Source: an uncultured Chlamydiae bacterium
GTDB taxonomy: Bacteria > Chlamydiota > Chlamydiia > Chlamydiales > SM23-39
Length of the DNA stretch: 35,317 bases
Direction of reading: 5' to 3'
Assembly (NCBI GenBank): GCA_903889795.1
Contig: CAISYW010000004.1
Span: 1-35,317 of the forward strand
Each line of letters begins with the position of its first letter. Position 1 is the stretch's first letter. Under the pieces are notes generated by a model. The model searched no databases, was not told the DNA's origin, and saw only the letters and a list, made by a program, of their open reading frames with translations. Positions 9,347-17,322 of this stretch are shown in pieces. The position numbers and the translations under genes are program-made.

Positions 9347-10171
9347 ATGACGCGCCCTTTCATCCTCATCACCAATGACGACGGAATTCAAGCACTAGGT
9401 ATTAAACATCTGTGGCACGCGATTCGCGATTTCGCTGACGTAGCCATCGTTGCTCCCTATTCGGAAAAATCGGGCAGCAGCATCTCCTTTACCTGGACCA
9501 AACCTCTCGACATCAGCGAATATGCCTGGGAAGACGCCACACCCGCTTGGACTGTCAATGACGGCACCCCTGCCGATTGTGTAAAAATGGCTATGAGCGT
9601 ACTGCTAACCCGGCGTCCCCATCTCATCGTATCCGGAGTCAATCGTGGCTCGAATGCCGGACGAACCGTTCTGTATAGCGGGACCATTGGAGGCGTAATA
9701 GAAGGAGTGATGCGCAATATTCCGGGGATCGCCTTTTCGTTTTCAGACACCAACTTCCCCGCATTAGGCACTGCCAAATCCACCATTTCTGCCATTGTCA
9801 AACACTTTTTAGCTTCTCCCCTCCCCTTCGGATCGTTTATGAATGTAAACTTTCCCTCTAAATTCGAACAAGGCGTTAAAGGCATTCGGATGGCTCGGCA
9901 AGGCCGCAGTTATTGGATTGAAAATCCCGATAAACGCCGTCATCCCGGCGGGAGCACTTATTATTGGCTCGGAGGTCAATGGGAAAAGCATGAAGAAGCC
10001 ACCGACAGCGACATCGCTTTACTACAGCAAGGTTATGTCACCATTGCGCCCATTCATGTCGGCGATCTCACAGATCAACAACTTCTGCAAAAACACAGCG
10101 ACTCGATCCAACAGATTGTTCCATGTTGTAAGACAGATGTTGAGGAAAAAGATCTTTTCAGCCTAAAATAA
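9347..10171 (+). CDS. surE: 5'/3'-nucleotidase SurE
   Basis: ILITNDDGIQALGI; VNDGTPADCVKMA; SGVNRGSNAGRTVLYSGTIGGVIEG. Confidence 0.93.
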   Translation: MTRPFILITNDDGIQALGIKHLWHAIRDFADVAIVAPYSEKSGSSISFTWTKPLDISEYAWEDATPAWTVNDGTPADCVKMAMSVLLTRRPHLIVSGVNRGSNAGRTVLYSGTIGGVIEGVMRNIPGIAFSFSDTNFPALGTAKSTISAIVKHFLASPLPFGSFMNVNFPSKFEQGVKGIRMARQGRSYWIENPDKRRHPGGSTYYWLGGQWEKHEEATDSDIALLQQGYVTIAPIHVGDLTDQQLLQKHSDSIQQIVPCCKTDVEEKDLFSLK

Positions 10172-10201
10172 TCTCACGTTTTTGGACGATCTCGTCCTTG
10201 A

Positions 10202-10274
10202 GGGCGTATAGCTCAGTTGGTAGAGCTCCTGTCTTACACACAGGTGGTCATAGGTTCGAGTCCTTTTGCGCCCA
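10202..10274 (+). tRNA. tRNA-Val (TAC)
   Basis: Acceptor GGGCGTA/TGCGCCC, anticodon loop CTTACAC, T-arm GGTTCGAGTCC. Confidence 0.93.
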
Positions 10275-10286
10275 AAGTTTTTTTTT

Positions 10287-10360
10287 GCGGGAGTAGCTCA
10301 ATTGGTTAGAGCGCCGCCCTGTCACGGCGGAGGTTGCGGGTTCGAGCCCCGTCTCTCGCG
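10287..10360 (+). tRNA. tRNA-Asp (GTC)
   Basis: Acceptor GCGGGAG/CTCTCGC, discriminator G, anticodon stem-loop CCGCC-CTGTCAC-GGCGG. Confidence 0.93.
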
Positions 10361-10525
10361 TTTTTCATAACGCTACATTACGATTTATTTTGTTGAAAAC
10401 GATGAAAGGTTTTGACGAGCAAATAATTTAATATTTGAACGAATTACCTAACTGGTTAATCAAGAATAAATTGAATCATCAAAAACCCCCAAAAAAAATC
10501 GACATGGCAACGAAAAACATGTTGT

Positions 10526-10551
10526 AAATCTGTGCTTGAACAGATTTTTTT
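10526..10551 (+). terminator. Putative Rho-independent terminator
   Basis: aaatctgt-gcttga-acagattt stem-loop running into a T-tract; AT-rich stem. Confidence 0.5.
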
Positions 10552-10611
10552 CATATAAAGTCGTAAACGTTTTCTTTTACTAAATTTTTCTTTTGGTTAT
10601 TTCAAGGATAT

Positions 10612-11532
10612 ATGACTGATAAATTTTCGCCTTCCCGATCGCTAGTTCACTATCTGATCAGCTTCTGCGGAATTACGCTAGGAGCTTTGTTAGCTGCGCT
10701 CGCCATCCGCATTTTTTTAATCCCAAACGAATTAATTGACGGAGGCGTCATTGGTATCGCATTGATCCTCGGTCGATTATTTGGCAATTCCTACCTCTCC
10801 TATTTTCTGATCGCCTTAAATATTCCATTTTTGTTTCTTGCCTGGCGCTACATACGGCGTTCGTTTGTTATTTACATGCTGGTCGCCACTATTATTTTTG
10901 CCCTCTTTTTGTCAATCTTGCAGAAGATTCCCACCTTTGCAGCGGACCCCCTTGAAGCAATCGTGATTGGCGGCGTAATGCTAGGCGCCGGAGCAGGCCT
11001 TATTATCCGCAATGGCGGCTGCACGGATGGCACAGAAATTCTCGCCATTATTATCAACCGCAAAAAAGGGTTCACGGTTGGACAGGTCGTTCTTTTCATT
11101 AATATTTTCATCTTCTCAGCCTATGGCTGGATTTTTCACGACTGGCACATTGCCCTCCGCTCTCTGATGACCTATATCGTTGCGTTTAAAATGATCGATA
11201 TCGTGATCGCAGGACTCGAAGAACTCAAGTCCGTACTCATCATGTGTTCGCATCCGGAAAAACTGAGTAAAATCATCACCCATGAGCTAGGGTTAGGCCT
11301 CACCTTCATAAAAGGTAAGGGCGGATACTCAGGCGAAGACCGCGATATTTTATTTATCATCGTCGAGCGACTCGATTTGGCTGAATTAAAAGAAATTGTC
11401 CTAAGAGAAGACCCTTCGGCTTTTATGGCGATCGAAAACTTGCATGAAGTCGCCTACGGACGAACGGCCCGCATCGCCTTAAGCCGCAAAGCACGCAGCA
11501 GCTTTACGAAAAGACTGATTGGGAAAAGATAA
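10612..11532 (+). CDS. YitT/DUF2179-type membrane protein
   Basis: N-terminal TM block with LIPNELIDGGVIGIALIL and IIRNGGCTDGTEILAIIINRKKGFTVGQVVLFIN; C-terminal cytosolic domain. Confidence 0.85.
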   Translation: MTDKFSPSRSLVHYLISFCGITLGALLAALAIRIFLIPNELIDGGVIGIALILGRLFGNSYLSYFLIALNIPFLFLAWRYIRRSFVIYMLVATIIFALFLSILQKIPTFAADPLEAIVIGGVMLGAGAGLIIRNGGCTDGTEILAIIINRKKGFTVGQVVLFINIFIFSAYGWIFHDWHIALRSLMTYIVAFKMIDIVIAGLEELKSVLIMCSHPEKLSKIITHELGLGLTFIKGKGGYSGEDRDILFIIVERLDLAELKEIVLREDPSAFMAIENLHEVAYGRTARIALSRKARSSFTKRLIGKR

Positions 11533-11536
11533 TAAA

Positions 11537-11698
11537 GGAGACGCTGAATAAGTGCTGTTTTGAAGATCGAGAGCGATTTTCGTAGTGAGATTGAGTTTGG
11601 AGCACGACGCTAACTTCTTGCAAGTTAGCAGAGTGCGAAAACTCGATCGGAACAGAAAACTCGCCTCGAGATTCATTCATGACTTATTCAGCGTTTCC
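11537..11698. repeat. Near-palindromic MITE-like element (162 bp)
   Basis: Terminal inverted repeats ggagacgctgaataagt / acttattcagcgtttcc (16/17); central perfect hairpin gctaactt-cttgc-aagttagc; intermediate arms partly complementary. Confidence 0.75.
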
Positions 11699-12419
11699 TG
11701 AAAGAGACGCCTACATGATTGATGATGACGAATACGCCCAAGAACATATGAAGCCTCATAAGAGAATTCATTCTCTCGATTCCTGGCGTATTTTCCGCAT
11801 CATGTCGGAATTTGTCGACGGCTTTGAAACGATGACCTTTCTCGGTCCTTCCGTTGCCATTTTCGGATCAACCAACCCCAATCCCATAAATCCCCATTAT
11901 TATGAACTGACCACTCAACTGGCAGAAAAAATTGTCAAGAAAGGCTTTGCTATAATTACGGGCGGCGGCCCGGGTATCATGGAATGCGCAAATAAGGGGG
12001 CGCAAATGGGGGGCGGCAAATCATGCGGTCTCTGCATTAACCTTCCCAGCGAGGGAAAGCAAAATCCCTATATCGACCCCAAATATAAACTCGAGTTTCG
12101 CTATTTTTTCGTTCGAAAAGTAATGTTTGTTCGTTATGCGCAAGCCTTTGTCGTAATGCCGGGCGGCTTTGGCACTCTCGACGAACTCTTCGAAGCCCTG
12201 ACTCTCATTCAAACGGGCAAAATCAAATATTTTCCGGTTTATCTTGTCGGCAAAGATTATTGGAAAGGTCTTCTCGATTGGCTTCGCAATACGGTAATGG
12301 AGAATAATAACATTAAAAAAATTGATTTCGATCTCATTCGCCTTTCCGACGATCCCGATGAAATTGCCGAAGGCATTGAAAAGCACTACAGACAGACAAA
12401 GTCGATCGAAAACTTTTAA
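11679..12419 (+). CDS. LOG-family (TIGR00730-type) Rossmann protein
   Basis: AIITGGGPGIMECANKGA and MPGGFGTLDELFEALTLIQTGKI are LOG motifs; true start may be the ATG at 11715. Confidence 0.9.
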   Translation: MTYSAFPERDAYMIDDDEYAQEHMKPHKRIHSLDSWRIFRIMSEFVDGFETMTFLGPSVAIFGSTNPNPINPHYYELTTQLAEKIVKKGFAIITGGGPGIMECANKGAQMGGGKSCGLCINLPSEGKQNPYIDPKYKLEFRYFFVRKVMFVRYAQAFVVMPGGFGTLDELFEALTLIQTGKIKYFPVYLVGKDYWKGLLDWLRNTVMENNNIKKIDFDLIRLSDDPDEIAEGIEKHYRQTKSIENF

Positions 12420-12476
12420 CCCCAAATCCGATTTTTCAAGCAGCTTGTATATACAGCCGTAGAAATATTTACTTAT

Positions 12477-12644
12477 GGAGTTGTCAAACAATAAGTTAAA
12501 GCATTACAAGGCCATTATACCGGATCATTTTTCACATGTTCTTGCGCAGAAGATATTGAACAAGAATATCTTCTACGCAAGAACATGTGAAACCTGAACC
12601 AGTCTAAGACCTTTTAATGCTATAACTTATTATTTGACATCTCC
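12477..12644. repeat. Near-palindromic MITE-like element (168 bp)
   Basis: Arms 12477-12557 and 12565-12644: ggag(t/a)tgtcaaa(c/t)aataagtta(a/t)agcatta... and tttcacatgttcttgcg(c/t)agaagatatt around a 7-nt loop. Confidence 0.85.
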
Positions 12645-12741
12645 TAACTCGTCTTATCCATACCATATACTTTTTAATTTAAATTACAAAAAAAACCCAA
12701 AAAAACTTATTATGTTCCACCTTTACAGCTAACGCAAAAAC

Positions 12742-14040
12742 ATGACATTAAAAAATGTTATCTTCAAGGATCCTCAGGTTGGATATTGCATAGCAAATCT
12801 AAGTATTGCTGAAGGCCGTATTCAAAAAATCGAGATACTTGATCGTTCGTTAAAAGATTTAAGCCAGGTTGATTTTTACGTCACACCGGGATTTGTTAAT
12901 TCTCATTTACACCCCAATCAACTCCTCGACCGACGATTGCTGGATGAGCTGAATATCTCCCAGCTTATTGACTGCATGCATGGGGATTACAAAAAAACTG
13001 ATCAGATACGTTATGCGCAAGCCGTTTTTGTTTTGATGGATGCAATCAAATCCGGGACCACATCTATTTATGCGGTAGCCAGCAATCCTTATCCTGTAAT
13101 CGATGCTTTCAAGAAATTACGAATAAAAGGCGCAGTGGCTTGTTTTTATAACGACCGATGGGAAGGCTTCGGAACACCCCCGGCTCTTTCTTTGCTTCAT
13201 GCCATCGAAGAGCAATTCAAGCAGGTCGTCAAAGAGAAAAACGAGCGTTTTGCGATTCACATCGGTTCCGCCTCTGTAGAGAGCGCTTCTAACGAATTAT
13301 TAGTCTTGATGGATCGCTTGGCAAAAGACTTTGCAAGTAAAGTCAATATTCATGTGTGCGAAGGGTGGGATTCTGTCCGCTCCTGCATGAATTCGCGGCA
13401 ACTTTCGCCGATTCATTTATTATCGCAGTTAAATGTTTTAGGTTCGCACTGGAACTTAATTCATGCTGCATCGCTTAATCCGGAAGAAATTGCTCTTATT
13501 GCTAAACATCAAGCGTCCGTTATTCATTGCCCTGTCAGCAATGCCAAAACCGGCGTTGGTATAGCACCCGTAATCGAGTTGATGAATCGAGGCGTCAGAA
13601 TTGGACTGGGAACCGATGCCTGCAGCAACAACAACACGAACAACATCCTCAACGAAGCCTATTTTGCCTCATTGATTCATGCGGCTGATCAACAAAATGC
13701 CAAGGCGCTCTCAGTTGAGACCCTAATGCAATGGATAACAACCCGGGGTCACGAAATTATCGGGACAGGTCAACAAGGAACCATTTCTGTTGGAGAACCC
13801 GCAGATTTGCTGCTCTGGTCACTTCATGAAAATTCCTTCGTGCCTCTCGCTTATGGCAAATTCGATGCGGCGCTGATCTATAATGCTCCCGATCTAAAAC
13901 CTCATACAGTGATAATTGATGGAGTCATCGTCGTTGAAAATTATACGTTTACACTACTTTCTGAGAAAGAAATCAGAGAAGAAGCCAATCAATGTGGCTT
14001 TAATATGCAAACATTTATGAACGGAAATATCTGCAAATGA
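12742..14040 (+). CDS. Amidohydrolase-superfamily deaminase/hydrolase (SsnA/MTA-deaminase/chlorohydrolase-like)
   Basis: FVNSHLHPNQ, NIHVCEGWD (HxxE), NLIHAASL, GLGTDACSNNNTNN. Confidence 0.82.
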   Translation: MTLKNVIFKDPQVGYCIANLSIAEGRIQKIEILDRSLKDLSQVDFYVTPGFVNSHLHPNQLLDRRLLDELNISQLIDCMHGDYKKTDQIRYAQAVFVLMDAIKSGTTSIYAVASNPYPVIDAFKKLRIKGAVACFYNDRWEGFGTPPALSLLHAIEEQFKQVVKEKNERFAIHIGSASVESASNELLVLMDRLAKDFASKVNIHVCEGWDSVRSCMNSRQLSPIHLLSQLNVLGSHWNLIHAASLNPEEIALIAKHQASVIHCPVSNAKTGVGIAPVIELMNRGVRIGLGTDACSNNNTNNILNEAYFASLIHAADQQNAKALSVETLMQWITTRGHEIIGTGQQGTISVGEPADLLLWSLHENSFVPLAYGKFDAALIYNAPDLKPHTVIIDGVIVVENYTFTLLSEKEIREEANQCGFNMQTFMNGNICK

Positions 14041-14597
14041 GTCAAAAAACACAGAGAAAGCTCGCGCTCTTAGGTAATACAGGAGTCGGCAAAGACACCT
14101 TTGTAAGGATTTTTCAAAAGCGATATGCATATCTTTCGATGCATTTGATTAAGTTGGCAACGCCGCTCTATGAGGGGCAAAATGCGATCTATGAGCTTTG
14201 CGGCAGAAAAATTGAACGGGAAGTTCAAGATGGAATTCTATTAAACTTTTTAGGGAATCACATGCGCCGCATCAATCCCGATGTGATCAAAGAGTGCTTT
14301 TTAAGAGACCTACATAAAAAAGGGCAAGAACCTGACTTAATCATCTGTCATGACACTCGTCCTCTTGATGTGTCCTTTGTCAGAGATGCGGGATTTTTTG
14401 TTTTGAATATTGCATCGGATTCAGAAATTGCCTTAGAACGCCGGAAAGCGCGCGGAGATTTATCCTTAGGGTCATCCGATCATCATACTGAAAAAGGGCT
14501 CTCAAGCGAGCTGTATGATGCACAGATTTTAAACAACGGAACTTTAGAAGACTTCGAACAAAAGATTGTAAAATTCATAGATGGGTGGTTTCTATGA
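14037..14597 (+). CDS. P-loop nucleotide kinase-like protein (dNMP kinase-like)
   Basis: Walker A GNTGVGKDTF; LIICHDTRPLD, LERRKARGD; position next to deaminase genes. Confidence 0.65.
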   Translation: MSQKTQRKLALLGNTGVGKDTFVRIFQKRYAYLSMHLIKLATPLYEGQNAIYELCGRKIEREVQDGILLNFLGNHMRRINPDVIKECFLRDLHKKGQEPDLIICHDTRPLDVSFVRDAGFFVLNIASDSEIALERRKARGDLSLGSSDHHTEKGLSSELYDAQILNNGTLEDFEQKIVKFIDGWFL

Positions 14598-15139
14598 TTC
14601 TCACTGGTCAAGAAATAAAAAAACAAGTAGCTCTCAAGCGAATTCATATATCGCCTTTTATAAAAAACAACATCAATCCGAATAGCTACAATTATTGTTT
14701 GGCTTCAGAATTGCTCGAAATTATCGATAATCCCATCGACCCCAAGTCTGAGCAGCAATTTCGCAAAATTCAGATATCGGAAGAAGGGTATGTTCTTCAA
14801 CCGGGCCATCTTTATCTTGGCAGTACAATGGAAGAAATCGGCAGCGATTATTACGTCACAAGCTTGATTGGACGCTCATCCGTTGGAAGATTGGGAATAT
14901 TTGTACAAATTACCGCAGATTTAGGGCATCTGGGCGCCAAGCACCGCTGGACTCTTGAACTTAAAGTTGTACAACCGGTGATTTGTTATCCCGGAATGAA
15001 AATCGGCCAGGTCAGTTTCTGGAGCGTTAAAGGAGAAACGAAGCAGCTTTACCAAGGTAAATATGCTGAATATTCAAGTGCGCACCGCAGCGAAATCCAT
15101 CGAGAACTATCCTTAACAACAAATGAGATAACACTATGA
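14594..15139 (+). CDS. dCTP deaminase-like protein, paralogue 1
   Basis: INPNSYNYCL; LIGRSSVGRLGIFVQITAD; WTLELKVVQP; PGMKIGQVSFW. ATG at 14594 preferred over the annotated 14585 GTG. Confidence 0.82.
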   Translation: MILTGQEIKKQVALKRIHISPFIKNNINPNSYNYCLASELLEIIDNPIDPKSEQQFRKIQISEEGYVLQPGHLYLGSTMEEIGSDYYVTSLIGRSSVGRLGIFVQITADLGHLGAKHRWTLELKVVQPVICYPGMKIGQVSFWSVKGETKQLYQGKYAEYSSAHRSEIHRELSLTTNEITL

Positions 15140-15651
15140 TCCTTAGTGGAATGAAAATTCAAGAGAAGGTTTTTTCAAACGAAATCACAATTGATCCATT
15201 TTTTCCTTCTCAAATCAACCCCAACTCCTACAACTTTCGACTTGGAAAGACGTTAAAAGTCTATGACGATGAAATCCTCGACCCGAAAAAAGAAAATAAG
15301 ACACGATTAATTGAGATTCCGTCGGAAGGATATCTTTTAGAGCCGACGAAACTTTATTTGGGTCACACCGAAGAGATCATGGGGAGCAATCTCTATGTTC
15401 CAATTATTCGCGGACGTTCTTCAATCGGCCGAATTGGCCTTTTTATCCACATTACCGCCGATTTGATCGATATAGGCTCAATTAATCAATGGACTTTGCA
15501 AATGCATTGCGTTCAGCCTTTACGAGTTTATTCCGGTATGTTAATAGGTCAGGTAACTTTCTGGACGGTGGAAGGCGAAATCAAGCTTTATAACGGAAAA
15601 TATCAAGGAAGCCGCGGACCAATGTCTTCGCAAATCCACCAAGATTTTTGA
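15136..15651 (+). CDS. dCTP deaminase-like protein, paralogue 2 (Glu to Gln at the presumed catalytic position)
   Basis: INPNSYNFRLG; IRGRSSIGRIGLFIHITADLID; WTLQMHCVQP; SGMLIGQVTFW. Confidence 0.82.
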   Translation: MILSGMKIQEKVFSNEITIDPFFPSQINPNSYNFRLGKTLKVYDDEILDPKKENKTRLIEIPSEGYLLEPTKLYLGHTEEIMGSNLYVPIIRGRSSIGRIGLFIHITADLIDIGSINQWTLQMHCVQPLRVYSGMLIGQVTFWTVEGEIKLYNGKYQGSRGPMSSQIHQDF

Positions 15652-15700
15652 CTGATTAATCAAAGGAAAAAAAGAAAACAAACAGAAGGGGATTAACAAC

Positions 15701-17206
15701 GTGGAGAAAGTAAACACTTTAGAAGACCAACAAACATCCAAATTTGGTAAGTGGCGTCAGCGCCTTTGGCCTGTACACGCCAGTGAGTCGAAAAAGTTTT
15801 TCCCTCTCTTGCTAATGAAATTGTGTATTTCATTCGTTTATACGATTTTATTAGCAACAAAAGACACCCTGATCGTCACATCGAAGGGTTCCGGAGCAGA
15901 GACAATTCCTATTTTAAAGGGTGGTTTCGTTCTCCTTTTTGCTTGTATTTTCATGATCATATATTCGAAATTAAGCAATCATCTATCGAAAAGCCGCCTT
16001 TTTTATGCGACTTTATTGCCATTTATTTGTTTTTTTGCGTTCTATGGATTTTTTCTTTATCCCAATCGCGAATGGCTTTTGCCTCATCAAACAGCTGACA
16101 AGCTTATTTCACTGATTGGGCCAGAACGCGCTCATTGGGTTGCCGTTTACCGCTACTGGATGGACTCGATATTTTTCTTGATGGCAGAACTGTGGGGCGG
16201 AGTCGTCATTGCATTATCCTTTTGGGGGTTGGCTAACCGCATCAACAACCTCAACGAAGCCTCACGATTTTATTCTTTGCTTTCCGCAGGAGGACATGTC
16301 GGGGTGATTATCGCCGGCCCGCTAATCTGGCATTTTTCCCATGCGTCTGATCACTTTGCTTTCACGATTCAATGGCTGATGGGAATCGTGTCAGGAGTAG
16401 GATTGCTGATACTATTTATTTATTGGTGGATCAATCGAAATATTATTCAAACACAAGAACATTTGGGACAAAAAAGAGCAAATGAACCAACTAAATTATC
16501 CCTCATTGACAGCCTCAAACATCTCATACGTTCGCCAAGCTTAAACTATATTGCCCTAATGGTCATCGGCTATAGTCTTTCTGTGAATATGATCGAAGTG
16601 GTTTGGAAAGCTGCCTTAAAAATTCAGTATCCGAATCCGCAAGACTACGAAGCCTTCATGGGGCTTCTAACCATGATTACCGGATGCGTGTCCCTGTTTA
16701 TTGCTCTCTTTGTCGGGGGTAATGTAATCCGTAAATTCGGTTGGTTCGTCGCCGCACAGGCTACCCCCGTTGTACTTGGATGTGCCTCGCTTCTTTTTTT
16801 AGGAGTTTATTTTTCAAATGACATATGGAATACCTCAACCGTATTTATGGGTGTAGGGGCTCTTACGCTACTCGTATTCATCGGAGCAATGCATAACGTT
16901 TCTTGCAAATCGATGAAGTATTGTCTCTTTGATCCCACAAGAGAGATGGCCTATATTCCTTTAGACGATGAAACCAAAGTTAAAGGAAAAGCGGCAGTCG
17001 ATGTCGTTGCTTCACGTTTTGGAAAATCCGGCTCTTCCTGGCTACAAGTGGTTTTTATGGAAATCGTAGGTACCGGTTCGATATTCGGCGTAGTGCCCTA
17101 TCTGGCGCCGTTCATACTCGTAGCCGTCGTTGGCTGGATCATTGCAATCTTTTATCTGCAGCGTCAAATCAATCAAAAATTGATCGTTTCAGCCGAAAAC
17201 GCGTAG
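15701..17206 (+). CDS. TLC-family nucleotide transporter (ATP/ADP translocase-like)
   Basis: 501 aa, GTG start; LLATKDTLIVTSKGSGAETIPILKG, ELWGGVVIALSFWGLANRINNLNEASRFYSLLSAGGHVG, GKAAVDVVASRFGKSGSSW. Confidence 0.92.
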   Translation: MEKVNTLEDQQTSKFGKWRQRLWPVHASESKKFFPLLLMKLCISFVYTILLATKDTLIVTSKGSGAETIPILKGGFVLLFACIFMIIYSKLSNHLSKSRLFYATLLPFICFFAFYGFFLYPNREWLLPHQTADKLISLIGPERAHWVAVYRYWMDSIFFLMAELWGGVVIALSFWGLANRINNLNEASRFYSLLSAGGHVGVIIAGPLIWHFSHASDHFAFTIQWLMGIVSGVGLLILFIYWWINRNIIQTQEHLGQKRANEPTKLSLIDSLKHLIRSPSLNYIALMVIGYSLSVNMIEVVWKAALKIQYPNPQDYEAFMGLLTMITGCVSLFIALFVGGNVIRKFGWFVAAQATPVVLGCASLLFLGVYFSNDIWNTSTVFMGVGALTLLVFIGAMHNVSCKSMKYCLFDPTREMAYIPLDDETKVKGKAAVDVVASRFGKSGSSWLQVVFMEIVGTGSIFGVVPYLAPFILVAVVGWIIAIFYLQRQINQKLIVSAENA

Positions 17207-17212
17207 AGCTTT

Positions 17213-17247
17213 ATTTCGCTGTCATTAAGTTATGATGACAGCGAAAT
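17213..17247 (+). terminator. Strong stem-loop after the nucleotide transporter (no T-tract)
   Basis: atttcgctgtcat-taagttatg-atgacagcgaaat, 13-bp perfect stem. Confidence 0.55.
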
Positions 17248-17322
17248 TACCCCCTTAAACGGCTTTGTTGTATAAATAGCACCACAGAGATAGAAACCAC
17301 AGAGAAAGAACCCTCCATCAAA

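Noticed and set aside
9457-9991. 142-aa and 60-aa minus-strand ORFs
   Set aside because: Antisense to surE, no recognisable family.
12021-12491. 156-aa minus-strand ORF
   Set aside because: Antisense to the well-supported LOG gene and runs into palindrome C.
17213-17247. Stem-loop as a fourth MITE
   Set aside because: Only a 13-bp stem with a 9-nt loop directly after a stop codon; a terminator or stabiliser role is simpler.
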